Position numbers and translations under genes: made by a program
Shown: piece by piece, positions 1-8,181 of the stretch
Position numbering within the stretch: position 1 is the stretch's first letter
How the letters are laid out: each line of letters begins with the position of its first letter
IMG/VR virus record: IMGVR_UViG_3300032293_000333
Coordinates: 1-22,210 of that record
Strand: one strand, 5' to 3'
Length of the DNA: 22,210 bases
Origin: a virus
Notes under the pieces: generated by a model
The model's input: the letters and a program-made list of their open reading frames with translations, nothing else
Told to the model about the DNA's origin: nothing
Database searches by the model: none

Positions 1-36
1 GGTGAACGCGAGACCCCTATGATCCTGTGCGTGTAA
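1..36 (+). CDS. Possible 3' end of an upstream gene
   Basis: The frame beginning at base 1 is open for eleven codons (GERETPMILCV) and stops at TAA 34-36, eighteen bases before the next ATG. In this densely packed plus-strand cluster that is the spacing expected of the tail of a preceding gene. Eleven residues are not enough to identify it, and the other two frames stop even earlier, so this is only a positional inference. Confidence 0.25.
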   Translation, partial: GERETPMILCV

Positions 37-54
37 CCGTCAAGAACAATACCT

Positions 55-282
55 ATGCAAAACAATCACATTCGGTTCCTTGTCGATCAGTACGGCGTGG
101 CAAACGTGGCCTGGTTTATCCGTTTGATGAAGCAAGGCACTTTGCCCGAGCAACTGGCCGGATATTGCGTGCCGAATGCGCAGGACAGCCGACGGGATGG
201 CGTCTTCCGGGCGCTGCAATACGCGGCCACGGTTCCCGAGTCGATGCTGCCGGCCGAGATCAAGAACGCATTGACACCATGA
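55..282 (+). CDS. Small protein of unknown function upstream of terminase
   Basis: A 75-residue ORF starting MQNNHIRFLVDQYG and ending KNALTP. I do not recognise a family. It is a soluble-looking mixed-charge protein with no membrane segment and no cysteine pair. Its stop overlaps the ATG of the next gene as ATGA (279-282), which is the usual translational-coupling junction in this cluster and the main reason to accept it over the longer ORF in another frame that runs through the same bases. There is no convincing Shine-Dalgarno sequence before 55. Its place just before the terminase genes is common for small phage proteins of unknown role. Confidence 0.6.
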   Translation: MQNNHIRFLVDQYGVANVAWFIRLMKQGTLPEQLAGYCVPNAQDSRRDGVFRALQYAATVPESMLPAEIKNALTP

Positions 283-911
283 TGACCCAAAGAGGCTACG
301 CCAAACACGCCGGTGTTTCCCATGGCTACGTCACCCAACTGGTTGCCAAGGGAATGCCCATGGATAGTCCCGAGGCCGCGGATGCCTGGCGGAAGAAAAA
401 CATCCGCGCCAAGGCTACTACGCAACACATCGACACACCGCCCACACCAGACACCACCGCAATCGAACAGGAAGGCCCCTACAGGCCCATTGAAGCCGAG
501 ACCCCTCTCAACACCGCAACAGCCGCCACCGACTCGCCAGAAGGCGCTTACGAAAGGCAGCGCCAGATCGAGCGTGCAGCCTATGACCTGGCTGTCGATG
601 CCCTCCGCGGTGGTCGAGCCGACGCCGGCCGGCTGGTCGCGATCCATGCCGCGGCAGCCAAGAACCTCACAAGCGCCCGTGACGAGGTGATCGCACAGGC
701 CGAGAAGGAGAGGCGCCTTGTGTCTGGCGACTGGGTGCGGAAGGTGATGCAGGAGCACGACGGGGCGGTGGCCTCGTTGCTAAAGGCGATGCCGAAACAG
801 CTCTCCGGCCGGATAGCACCGCACGACCCCGAGCACGCTGAGCGTGAATTGACCAGGTGGGTCCAGGAGGTCTGCCTCAAGACGTTACACAATACCGACC
901 CATGGAAATGA
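279..911 (+). CDS. Terminase small subunit-like DNA-binding protein
   Basis: A protein of 210 residues. Its N-terminus (about residues 5-25, RGYAKHAGVSHGYVTQLVAKG) reads as a helix-turn-helix of the kind found in phage DNA-packaging Nu1-like small terminases and excisionase-like proteins, followed by a short wing-like stretch with DSPEAADAW. Residues about 45-95 are Pro/Thr-rich and probably disordered. The C-terminal half is a charged helical region (ERQRQIERAAYDLAVDAL, then KERRLVSGDWV) as in small terminases that oligomerise. The reading frame stays open upstream to base 27, but the ATG at 279 overlaps the preceding stop and begins just before the HTH, so the upstream part is taken as shadow. 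Two genes later lies the large terminase. The role in recognising the packaging site is inferred from HTH plus position. Confidence 0.7.
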   Translation: MMTQRGYAKHAGVSHGYVTQLVAKGMPMDSPEAADAWRKKNIRAKATTQHIDTPPTPDTTAIEQEGPYRPIEAETPLNTATAATDSPEGAYERQRQIERAAYDLAVDALRGGRADAGRLVAIHAAAAKNLTSARDEVIAQAEKERRLVSGDWVRKVMQEHDGAVASLLKAMPKQLSGRIAPHDPEHAERELTRWVQEVCLKTLHNTDPWK

Positions 912-1933
912 CCTACCAGCTACACCTAGGCGACTGCCTCGATGTTCTAGCCACACTACCGGACAACTCGGTCGACAGCATCGTGACCGACCCACCTTAC
1001 GGCCTGTCATTCATGGGCAAGAAGTGGGACTACGACGTGCCGAGCGTGGCCATCTGGGAGCAGTGTCTACGGGTACTAAAGCCGGGAGGCCATCTGCTGG
1101 CATTTGCCGGCACCAGGACGCAGCACCGGATGGCGTGCAGGATCGAGGACGCCGGCTTCGAGATCCGCGACATGATCGCCTGGGTGTATGGGTCGGGATT
1201 CCCAAAGTCGCACAATCTCGAAGGCGACCACAAAGGCTGGGGCACTGCCTTAAAGCCTGCCCTGGAGCCGATCACCATGGCCCGAAAGCCATTCTCCAGC
1301 ACGGTGGCCGCCAATGTGATCCAGTACGGCACCGGCGCCATCAATGTCGATGGGTGCAGGGTTAAAATTGACGATGACGATCCAATACATAAAGCGGTCT
1401 GGACTTCTAGGCCCAGCAAAATAGGACTTTCCGGTGTTGGTTTTGTGACCTCAAACAAAGATGGAGATCGTCGAGCTTGTGAAACATCTAAAGGCCGCTG
1501 GCCTGCCAACATCATCCACGACGGCAGCAACGAGGCGGCCTTGTCGCTAAAGTCCGGCGCCCGGTTCTTCTACACGGCCAAGGCTGCAAAGGATGACCGA
1601 AACGATGGGTGTGACCATTTTCCAATGATCACGCATCAAAGCGGAATGGGAGGTGCCATGCCAATTGACGATGATGGAAATGACCGTGATAGATTTAAGG
1701 CTCAATCAGGCAATCATCACCCCACCGTCAAACCGACCATGCTAATGGCCTACCTCTGCCGCCTGATAACTCAACCAGGCGGAACCATCCTCGACCCATT
1801 TATGGGCTCTGGCTCAACCGGCAAGGCTGCAACCATCAACGGCTTCCGGTTTATCGGCATCGAACGCGACCCTGAATACCACAAGATCTCCGAGGCCAGA
1901 ATCTCCAACCAACACGAAGGGCGTTTATTTTGA
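908..1933 (+). CDS. Beta-class N6-adenine/N4-cytosine DNA methyltransferase
   Basis: About 341 residues. The catalytic motif DPPY (residues about 28-31) lies near the N-terminus and the SAM-binding motif DPFMGSGSTG near residue 296, an order that defines beta-class amino-methyltransferases. FIGIERDPEY follows as the end of the SAM site. The middle third (about residues 100-275) should hold the target recognition part. The enzyme would transfer a methyl group from SAM to A-N6 or C-N4 in a short DNA site. No restriction nuclease is adjacent, so it is probably a solitary phage enzyme that protects phage DNA or marks it for packaging. The start at 908 forms an ATGA overlap with the preceding stop; an ATG at 902 in the same frame is an alternative. 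Parts of the middle (about 1358-1495 and 1595-1715) are visibly less GC-rich than the rest. Confidence 0.9.
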   Translation: MTYQLHLGDCLDVLATLPDNSVDSIVTDPPYGLSFMGKKWDYDVPSVAIWEQCLRVLKPGGHLLAFAGTRTQHRMACRIEDAGFEIRDMIAWVYGSGFPKSHNLEGDHKGWGTALKPALEPITMARKPFSSTVAANVIQYGTGAINVDGCRVKIDDDDPIHKAVWTSRPSKIGLSGVGFVTSNKDGDRRACETSKGRWPANIIHDGSNEAALSLKSGARFFYTAKAAKDDRNDGCDHFPMITHQSGMGGAMPIDDDGNDRDRFKAQSGNHHPTVKPTMLMAYLCRLITQPGGTILDPFMGSGSTGKAATINGFRFIGIERDPEYHKISEARISNQHEGRLF

Positions 1934-3774
1934 ACCTGACCGACCTCCAGCGCAGCCTGTTAGACTACCGCCGCAACCTCTACCGGCCCACTCCACAGCA
2001 GACGGTGGTCGAATGGTCCGAGGCCAACCTACGGCTTACCCAACGGCAGACTGAGCACCCGGGGCCGTTTTCTACGTCAGTCCGGCCCTACACCCGGGAG
2101 CCCATGGAAGACTGGAAGAACCCATCGGTTTCCGAGGTGACGCTATGCTGGGGCAGCCAAACCTCGAAGACCACCACACTGATGGCCGGCCTGGCCTGGC
2201 TGATCGCCAACGAGCCAAGCCCAGCCCTTTGGCTGATGCCTTCCGAGAATCTCGCCCGGTCGTTCAGCAAATCCCGCTGGCTGCCCATGCTGGAGGACAG
2301 CCCGACCATGCTGGAGTGCTTCCCAGCCGAAGCCGACAAGATCACCAACCTCGAGCAAAACTTTACACGGTCGACGCTGACGTTTGTCGGATCCAACAGC
2401 CCGGCAAACCTTGCCTCTCGTCCGGTGCGTGTGTTGATCGCTGACGAGGTGGACAAGTTTGCCGAGGCCACCAGCAAAGAAGCCGACGCCCTCGACCTGG
2501 CTGAGCAACGTCTTAAGTCGTTCTCCAGCTCCAAGGCTTTCATGACCAGCACACCCACCGTGGTCGAAGGCCGGATATGGCAACGGTTCCTCCGCGGGGA
2601 CCAGCGCCGCTATTACCTGCCGTGCCCCCACTGCCAGGAACTGATCAAACTCGAATGGCGCCAAGTGACCTGGGACGACGCCAAGACCGACGACGGCAAA
2701 CACGATCTAGCCAAGGTTCGAGCCTCCGCCCACTACGTCTGCCAGCTCTGCCTCGGTAAGATCACCGACGCCCACAAGGTGGCAGCCCTCCGCCATGGAC
2801 AATGGCGCCCAGAGAATCCCAACGCCATGCCCGGCGTGCGGTCCTACCATCTGTCGAGCCTTTACAGCCCCGACCGCAAGTGCACCTGGGGACACTTGGC
2901 CGTCGCCTTCCTCGAAGCAAAATCCTCGATGGCCGGCCTTCAGGGCTTCATCAACGGCAACTTGGCCGAGCCCTGGGAACAACAGGACATCCAACAGGAA
3001 CGACCCGAGACATCCGCCACGGTGACGCTCGATGGCGGCCGCCGCTACCTGACTGCAGACGTCCAGGCCGTGGCGCCGTTCCTGTGGTGGGTATGCCGCG
3101 AATGGAAGGACGGAAACTCGACATTGATCGCCGCGGGCCATGCCGACGACTTCGCAGCCCTCCGCCGGGTGCAGGTGGCGCTTGAGGTGCACGACATGGA
3201 TGTCGGCATCGACTCAGGATTCAACACGCAGACGGTCTACGACGCCTGTGCCGCCTATTCATCGGTGACGTCCAACCCGATAACCTTCCCTTGTGGGCTG
3301 CGCTACCCACCGGAGGGCGGCCTCCGCAAACCGATGGTGATTGGCTGGATGCCGCTCAAAGGCCGCGAGACCGGCGCCCGGTTCACATCGGCGTCGGGCA
3401 CGGTCCATCCGTTCGGCCTGTCGACGTCTTCCTCGATGCGTACCGACGTGGTACAACCGCTCCTGGTATTCGACACCGAGCACCTGCGCGACATCCTGTC
3501 GAGGCTCCGTAAAGGCGACATCGACCGGGAATGGGGCATCCATCAAGATCCGCCTAGTGTGCAGGCCGAAGGTGCCTACATCGCCGATCCCGATCTCTAC
3601 TGGCGCCATCTGGACTCTCACGTCCTGCGCCCACAAGCCAACCGCGCGGGCCGCATCAAACACGTCTGGGTAAAACGCAACCAAAAGTGGCCCGACCATC
3701 TGCATGACTGCGAAATCATGCAGCTCGCCATGGTGATGCTGTGGAACGACCTTGTTTCCGCACCTGACCACTAA
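1930..3774 (+). CDS. Terminase large subunit, GpA family
   Basis: 614 residues, the typical length of lambda gpA-like large terminases, which cut concatemeric DNA and pump it into the procapsid. The ATPase has a Walker A-like loop WGSQTSKTT (residues 74-82) and Walker B VLIADE (168-173). A four-cysteine zinc-binding pair, CPHC (232-235) and CQLC (271-274), sits between the ATPase and nuclease parts as in this family. The nuclease region includes RYLTADVQA (D377) and VGIDSGFNTQ (D428). The C-terminus is HDCEIMQLAMVML, also usual. The start is a TTG at 1930 overlapping the methyltransferase stop (TTGA); the protein begins MNLTDLQRSLLDYRRN, and the N-terminal LRLTQRQTEHPGPFST stretch matches the family, so nothing is missing. 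Confidence 0.95.
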   Translation: MNLTDLQRSLLDYRRNLYRPTPQQTVVEWSEANLRLTQRQTEHPGPFSTSVRPYTREPMEDWKNPSVSEVTLCWGSQTSKTTTLMAGLAWLIANEPSPALWLMPSENLARSFSKSRWLPMLEDSPTMLECFPAEADKITNLEQNFTRSTLTFVGSNSPANLASRPVRVLIADEVDKFAEATSKEADALDLAEQRLKSFSSSKAFMTSTPTVVEGRIWQRFLRGDQRRYYLPCPHCQELIKLEWRQVTWDDAKTDDGKHDLAKVRASAHYVCQLCLGKITDAHKVAALRHGQWRPENPNAMPGVRSYHLSSLYSPDRKCTWGHLAVAFLEAKSSMAGLQGFINGNLAEPWEQQDIQQERPETSATVTLDGGRRYLTADVQAVAPFLWWVCREWKDGNSTLIAAGHADDFAALRRVQVALEVHDMDVGIDSGFNTQTVYDACAAYSSVTSNPITFPCGLRYPPEGGLRKPMVIGWMPLKGRETGARFTSASGTVHPFGLSTSSSMRTDVVQPLLVFDTEHLRDILSRLRKGDIDREWGIHQDPPSVQAEGAYIADPDLYWRHLDSHVLRPQANRAGRIKHVWVKRNQKWPDHLHDCEIMQLAMVMLWNDLVSAPDH

Positions 3775-3793
3775 TTTTACTAACTGGTTGTAG

Positions 3794-3810
3794 GCAGGCC
3801 AAACACCTGC
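3794..3810 (+). other. Small inverted repeat between terminase and next gene
   Basis: GCAGG (3794-3798) pairs with CCTGC (3806-3810) across a seven-base loop in the 51-base gap after the terminase stop. It has no T-run after it, so it is not a standard terminator, and a 5 bp stem is weak enough to be chance. Confidence 0.25.
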
Positions 3811-3825
3811 AGGGTCTCCGCCGGA

Positions 3826-4233
3826 ATGTTCACATTCACGGTGGCCATCAAAAGGAGCTACCTCCGGGCTGTCTACTCGACGCTCGGTGGCGTGACCCTA
3901 TTGGCTGCCTTGTCGGCCAAGTCCGTGGCGGCATCGTCGGTGATCGAATCCGGCCAGGTTGTCCGGTCGACCTCATCGTCGGATGTTTCCGTCGAGTTCG
4001 CCGAGCCCGGAAAAGGCGCACCCACCCCGTCCGAGATGGTCGAGATGTGGGAAAGCCTGTTGAACGATTACGATCTGGCCGTCTACTTCCTGAACCAGGA
4101 AGGCGTCACAAGCCCGACCGACGCCCAGATTTACGCCAAACTCATGGCCGTGGTGCTCGTGGCCGCCACGTCTTACGGCGGCGACTTCTCGAACTTTCGC
4201 CGTGAGGCGAGCTACCGGGTGGGGATGTCCTAA
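3826..4233 (+). CDS. Small protein at the head-joining (gpW) position, unrecognised
   Basis: 135 residues, ending in a TAATG overlap with the portal gene, so clearly part of the head operon. In lambda-like order the gene between large terminase and portal encodes the head-tail joining protein gpW, but this ORF is about twice as long and I see no gpW motif. Residues about 14-36 (YLRAVYSTLGGVTLLAALS) form a hydrophobic segment like a signal anchor, odd for a virion connector. The C-terminal half (WESLLNDYDLAVYFLNQEG to NFRREASYRVGMS) is helical and could be the ordered domain. The start at 3826 is uncertain: only a weak GC-rich run precedes it, while an AAAAGGAG stretch lies inside the ORF at 3850-3857 without a well-placed start after it. 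Confidence 0.6.
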   Translation: MFTFTVAIKRSYLRAVYSTLGGVTLLAALSAKSVAASSVIESGQVVRSTSSSDVSVEFAEPGKGAPTPSEMVEMWESLLNDYDLAVYFLNQEGVTSPTDAQIYAKLMAVVLVAATSYGGDFSNFRREASYRVGMS

Positions 4234-5774
4234 TGGGTTTCCTCGACACCATCCTGGCTAAGTTCCGTTCGGCACCCGTCGACCGTTATGAAGGCGCCTC
4301 GAACTCGATTCGCCGTTCCTTCCTCGATACGAGCTACACCTCGGTGAGGTTCGACGTCACCAGCTCCACCCGGCAGCAGATCGTCCGAAAGTCCCGGTTC
4401 TTCGAGCAGAATAACGCGGTGATGAACCGCCTGGGTGACCTGTTCGAGAACTACACGGTCGGCAGTAACTTCTCGGTGCAGCCGGCTTCCTCGGATCCGG
4501 AATGGAATCTCAAGGCCAAGAAATGGTGGGATATCTGGTGCAGATACCCGGACATCGGATCCCGGCAGTCTTTCGGCACACTGATGTCATTGGCTGCCCG
4601 CGGTTGGTTCTACGACGGCGAATCTTTCATCTTGCTCACTAAGGGCGAAACCGGCCGGCCCCGCCTGCAGCTCATCGAGCCGCAGCAGGTTTCCACCCCT
4701 ACCGGGCAGGAGAATCAACCGGACATCTTCGACGGTGTGCGGTTCGATACTCGCACCGGTCGGGCTCTCAGTTACTTCGTCGGCCAGGAGCAACAACAGG
4801 GACAGCTCGCCGACATTCGCTCGATCTCATCCGACTCGATCATTCACATCTACGAGGCCCAACGTGCCGGCCAGCTCCGCGGCCTGCCGTTCGTGGCTTG
4901 TGTGATCAACGACCTCCACGACCTGGACGACCTCCAAAAGCTGGAGATGGAATCCTGTAAGCTGGCCTCCAGTGTGGCCCAGGTGATCAAGACCAGCTCC
5001 GGTGAGGTCCAGGCCACCAGCCTGCGCTCCGGTGTGGCTGGTTCTCAAGGCACCGCCCAGAACTACTACGAAAACGTGTTCGGTTCCTCGGTGAAAGTTC
5101 TGAAGTCCGGCGACGAGTTCGAGCAGTTCCAAGCCGACCGCCCCAACGTCAACATGCGCGAATACTGGCGTAACCTGACCGAGAAGGTGTGCGCCGGCGT
5201 CGGCATCCCGTACATCCTGGTATTCCCCGAGGGAATGCAGGGCACCGTCTACCGCGGCGCCCTCGATATGTCGTCGGTGTGGTTCCGGAGCCGCCATCAG
5301 GTGATGGCATCGGCCGCCCGCCGTATCTGGGAACACGTCATGGAGTACGCCATCCGGGTGGATCCCAGCCTGCGCGACTCTCCCGACGACTGGTACGAGG
5401 TGGCCATCCAGGCGCCCCGGGCCCCGAATGTCGACGTCGGCCGCAACTCTGCCGCCCAACTGGCCGAGCTCGAAGCCGGTGTAACCACCTTCGACGAGAT
5501 CTACGGCGCCCGTGGTATCGACTGGCGCTCCGCCTTGGAGTCGAAGGCCCAACAGGCCAAATACATTCAAGACCTCGCCGGCAAGTACGGCATCGACGTC
5601 TCGCAAATCTCGACCGCTCAGAAGCAGCCCATCGCCCCGGAGCCAGCCGACATGGCCATGCAGGAAAACCCGTCGGGCACTATGCCTGAACAAATCCCGG
5701 CCGAGCCCATCCAAGAGGTTGTCGCCGTGGCAGGCCCGAAGAAACGCAAACCTAGGGCCAAGAAAACCGAATGA
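4233..5774 (+). CDS. Portal protein, lambda family
   Basis: 513 residues, as expected for lambda gpB-type portals, which form the dodecameric ring at the packaging vertex. Recognisable features are the N-terminal arginine-rich arm leading into RKSRFFEQNNAVMNRLGDLF, the YTVGSNFSVQP stretch, W-rich KKWWDIWCRYPDI, GWFYDGESFILL, RLQLIEPQQV, then HIYEAQRAGQLRGLPFV and the later VPY-type region (AGVGIPYILVFP). This order is characteristic of the family. The last about 80 residues are variable with a Lys/Arg tail (KKRKPRAKKTE). It is coupled at both ends (TAATG with the upstream ORF, ATGA with the downstream protease-capsid gene). Confidence 0.95.
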   Translation: MGFLDTILAKFRSAPVDRYEGASNSIRRSFLDTSYTSVRFDVTSSTRQQIVRKSRFFEQNNAVMNRLGDLFENYTVGSNFSVQPASSDPEWNLKAKKWWDIWCRYPDIGSRQSFGTLMSLAARGWFYDGESFILLTKGETGRPRLQLIEPQQVSTPTGQENQPDIFDGVRFDTRTGRALSYFVGQEQQQGQLADIRSISSDSIIHIYEAQRAGQLRGLPFVACVINDLHDLDDLQKLEMESCKLASSVAQVIKTSSGEVQATSLRSGVAGSQGTAQNYYENVFGSSVKVLKSGDEFEQFQADRPNVNMREYWRNLTEKVCAGVGIPYILVFPEGMQGTVYRGALDMSSVWFRSRHQVMASAARRIWEHVMEYAIRVDPSLRDSPDDWYEVAIQAPRAPNVDVGRNSAAQLAELEAGVTTFDEIYGARGIDWRSALESKAQQAKYIQDLAGKYGIDVSQISTAQKQPIAPEPADMAMQENPSGTMPEQIPAEPIQEVVAVAGPKKRKPRAKKTE

Positions 5775-7933
5775 CTAAAGTAACCAACTGGCTTTCCTAC
5801 CAGCCGCGGGCCTCGGCCATGGAGCCCGCCACCATCCAGATCTTCGACCAAATCGGTGAGGACTGGTTCGGTGGTTCCGGTGTGTCGGCCAAGGCCTTCA
5901 GCCAAACCCTGCAGGACGTCGGCCAAGGCCCCCTTGTGGTCGAGATCAACAGCCCCGGCGGCAACGTCTGGGATGGTTTGTCGATCTACAATATGCTACG
6001 AGGCCGTCAGGCGCCCGTCACCACCCGGGTGGTCGGCATCGCCGCCTCGATTGCCTCAATCATCGCCCTGGCCGGCGATACGGTTGAGATGGCCGAAGCG
6101 TCTCTGTTCATGATTCACGACCCCTCCGGAATGGTGGCAGGCACCTCGGAGGATATGCGGAAGATGGCCGACGCCTTGGACCAACACGCCGAGGTTCTGG
6201 CTTCGATCTACGCCAAGGCCACCGGAAAACCGACTTCGCAGATCCGGGCAGCCATGAAGGCCGAAACTTGGTTTACCGCCCAGGAAGCCATCCAGTTTGG
6301 ACTGGCTCAACGCTCGACCGAGCAGCTCGCCATGGCTGCCTGCTGGCATCCTCGGGCCGTCACCAAGACCGCCCCGGAGACCGTCCGAAACAACCTCCGC
6401 CGCGGCCTTGAGCAGTACGCCGAAGGTCTCGCCGGTGATGGCCTTGAGAAGCAGACCGTCCTAGAGGCCGAGGCCTTGGTGGCCGGTGAAGCCCCTAACG
6501 AAGCCAAGATCCAGAAGGCGAACGCTTGGTGGGCGCGCAATGAGCGCTTCCTCGAAGCCGAGCCCAACAGCCCGGCAGACGTGTCAGCCAATCTGTGGGG
6601 CGGCGCCGCCGGCCGTGACTGGTTCAAGGCCCTCTATGCCCAGCTCGAAATCGAGGAAGGCGAAACACCGGATGAATCTCCGGACGATACACTTTCTACG
6701 GCAGGCACTTCCGCCTCCGAAGATGGCGCGACAACCGCGCCGACATCACAGCAGACACCACACAACATGACTGAATCCAACACCGTGGTGGCGGCCGCTC
6801 CTAGTGCGCCGACCGCCTCTTTGGATGCCTCGACCATCGAGAGCATCGTCGCCAAAGCCGTTGCCGCTGCCATCAGCGCCAAGGCCCCCACCGCCGCCCC
6901 GGCCCCGGAGCCCATCGCCCCGGTTCGCATCGAGAACCTCGGCAATCCGTTGCTTGAGGCTCACAAGAAGATGCAGGCCGGTGCCGACCGCCGCTCCTGG
7001 CTGATCTCCAACCATAGCGAGCTGTTGCGCCAGAGCCAGATCCACGCTCCGCAGAACGCCAACACGTTCGCCTCGGGCCTGGTGGTCGACTACCTCGCCG
7101 ACGCCGTGATCACCGTCGCTGCGAACCGCTTGGCGCTGGTCTCCGCGTTCAGCCGCAACGTCGGCCTGGACAACCTCCGCCCGCGCGCGACCGTGCAGGT
7201 GAAGAAGTACACCACCGGCACCGCGGCCCAGACCAACCCGACCTCCTGGGAGACCAACAACGACAGCACGCTGGCGGCCACCTCGGTGACCGTGAACCAG
7301 ATCTCGAAGAACTTCACCGTGACTCAGGCCGAGCTCAACCAGGGCTTCAGCCTGGCCGATCTGGCTGCCGGTTCCGCCGACCTGTTTGCCTACGGCATCA
7401 GCGACGTGCTGACCGCGCTCATGGTCACTGGTAACTACGGCGCCGTTACTGGAATTGGCGCTGCCGCCAACTTCGACAGCTCGGACCTTCCTGCGATCCT
7501 CGCCCTTGCCAAGAACTACCGGAGCAAGAACCTCATCCTGGACGGTGGCCACCTGGCCCGCATCCAGTTCTCCGGCCTGAGCACCGCCTCCGCCGGCACT
7601 GTGGCTATGCCCGACAGCCGCTACGGCCCCCTCAACAACGGCCGATTCGGTTTCGACGTGATCGCCGAGAACAACCGCTGGACCTCCGCGGAAACCAACA
7701 CGGTCGGCTTCGTTTGCGGCCCTGACTCCATCGCCATCGCCTCCGGTCTCCCTGTCGGCATGATCGCCGGTGAGTTCATCGAGCAGCGCACGGTGACCAC
7801 GAACAACGGTTTGAGCTGCTTGCTGTCTGTCTGGTACAGCCGCGCGAGCCGCAGCCACATGGCGTCGTACGACATCATGTTCGGCGCCGCGGCCGCGGAC
7901 ACGACCCAGGCCGAGATCCTGACCACCGCCTAA
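5771..7933 (+). CDS. ClpP-like head maturation protease fused to major capsid protein
   Basis: One uninterrupted 720-residue ORF. Residues about 20-185 are a ClpP/S14-type protease: EINSPGGNVWDG (oxyanion/substrate loop), nucleophile S93 in GIAASIAS, H116 in MIHDPSG, and AETWFTAQEA where E165 falls at the usual position of the catalytic acid. Residues about 280-390 are acidic, then Ala/Pro/Thr-rich with a helical ESIVAKAVAAAISAK stretch, resembling a scaffold or delta-domain. From about residue 400 comes a HK97-fold-like capsid protein (AITVAANRLALVSAFSRNV, VKKYTTGTAAQTNP, then TVTTNNGLSCLL and SHMASYDIMFG at the end). Head proteases cut scaffold and themselves away, so capsid would be released by proteolysis. 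An in-frame ATG at 6767 (M333, preceded by an A/C-rich run like other leaders here) could also start a separate 388-residue capsid precursor. The start at 5771 is an ATGA overlap. Confidence 0.9.
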   Translation: MTKVTNWLSYQPRASAMEPATIQIFDQIGEDWFGGSGVSAKAFSQTLQDVGQGPLVVEINSPGGNVWDGLSIYNMLRGRQAPVTTRVVGIAASIASIIALAGDTVEMAEASLFMIHDPSGMVAGTSEDMRKMADALDQHAEVLASIYAKATGKPTSQIRAAMKAETWFTAQEAIQFGLAQRSTEQLAMAACWHPRAVTKTAPETVRNNLRRGLEQYAEGLAGDGLEKQTVLEAEALVAGEAPNEAKIQKANAWWARNERFLEAEPNSPADVSANLWGGAAGRDWFKALYAQLEIEEGETPDESPDDTLSTAGTSASEDGATTAPTSQQTPHNMTESNTVVAAAPSAPTASLDASTIESIVAKAVAAAISAKAPTAAPAPEPIAPVRIENLGNPLLEAHKKMQAGADRRSWLISNHSELLRQSQIHAPQNANTFASGLVVDYLADAVITVAANRLALVSAFSRNVGLDNLRPRATVQVKKYTTGTAAQTNPTSWETNNDSTLAATSVTVNQISKNFTVTQAELNQGFSLADLAAGSADLFAYGISDVLTALMVTGNYGAVTGIGAAANFDSSDLPAILALAKNYRSKNLILDGGHLARIQFSGLSTASAGTVAMPDSRYGPLNNGRFGFDVIAENNRWTSAETNTVGFVCGPDSIAIASGLPVGMIAGEFIEQRTVTTNNGLSCLLSVWYSRASRSHMASYDIMFGAAAADTTQAEILTTA

Positions 7934-7944
7934 TCGGCCAAGTC

Positions 7945-8121
7945 ATGAGAATCGCCACAACCATCTCGGTGGACAAGAACGGCAAAACGAAATTGCTGGC
8001 TGGTCCCGAAGTCGACGCTGCCGCCCAGCGCGAAGACTTCAACACCGCGAAGATTGCAGAGGGCTCGAAGCTGATCCTGTGGATACAGGGAGCACTTGCG
8101 CCGAAAGTTCGTAAAGGATAA
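7945..8121 (+). CDS. Small protein after the capsid gene, unrecognised
   Basis: A 58-residue ORF starting MRIATTISVDKNGKTKLLAG and ending LAPKVRKG. It lies 11 bases after the capsid stop. The sequence is protein-like (balanced charge, beta-strand-like opening, helical AAAQREDFNTAKIAEG middle) and codon third positions are GC-rich like its neighbours, which supports real coding. A small protein here might be a head accessory or decoration protein, but no motif proves it. Confidence 0.65.
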   Translation: MRIATTISVDKNGKTKLLAGPEVDAAAQREDFNTAKIAEGSKLILWIQGALAPKVRKG

Positions 8122-8133
8122 CGCAGACAACCT

Positions 8134-8163
8134 GGGGGCCTTGGCAATAGGGCCAGGGCCCCC
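8134..8163 (+). other. Very stable RNA hairpin between capsid and downstream genes
   Basis: GGGGGCC (8134-8140) pairs perfectly with GGCCCCC (8157-8163). Inside, T41/G56 forms a wobble and TGG (8142-8144) pairs with CCA (8153-8155), giving an 11 bp stem and an eight-base loop. No T-run follows (TCTAACC), so it is not a textbook intrinsic terminator. Its place right after the capsid gene suggests an mRNA stabiliser, a processing site, or a partial terminator that lowers expression of the following genes. Confidence 0.7.
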
Positions 8164-8181
8164 TCTAACCGATCAAACAAA

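Noticed and set aside
4827-5714. 295-residue minus-strand ORF opposite the portal gene
   Set aside because: It is antisense to a confidently identified portal gene, with composition typical of a codon-bias shadow.
6746-7858. 370-residue minus-strand ORF opposite the capsid gene
   Set aside because: It is a shadow of strong GC-biased codons in the capsid reading frame, with Gly/Val/Arg-rich low-information sequence.
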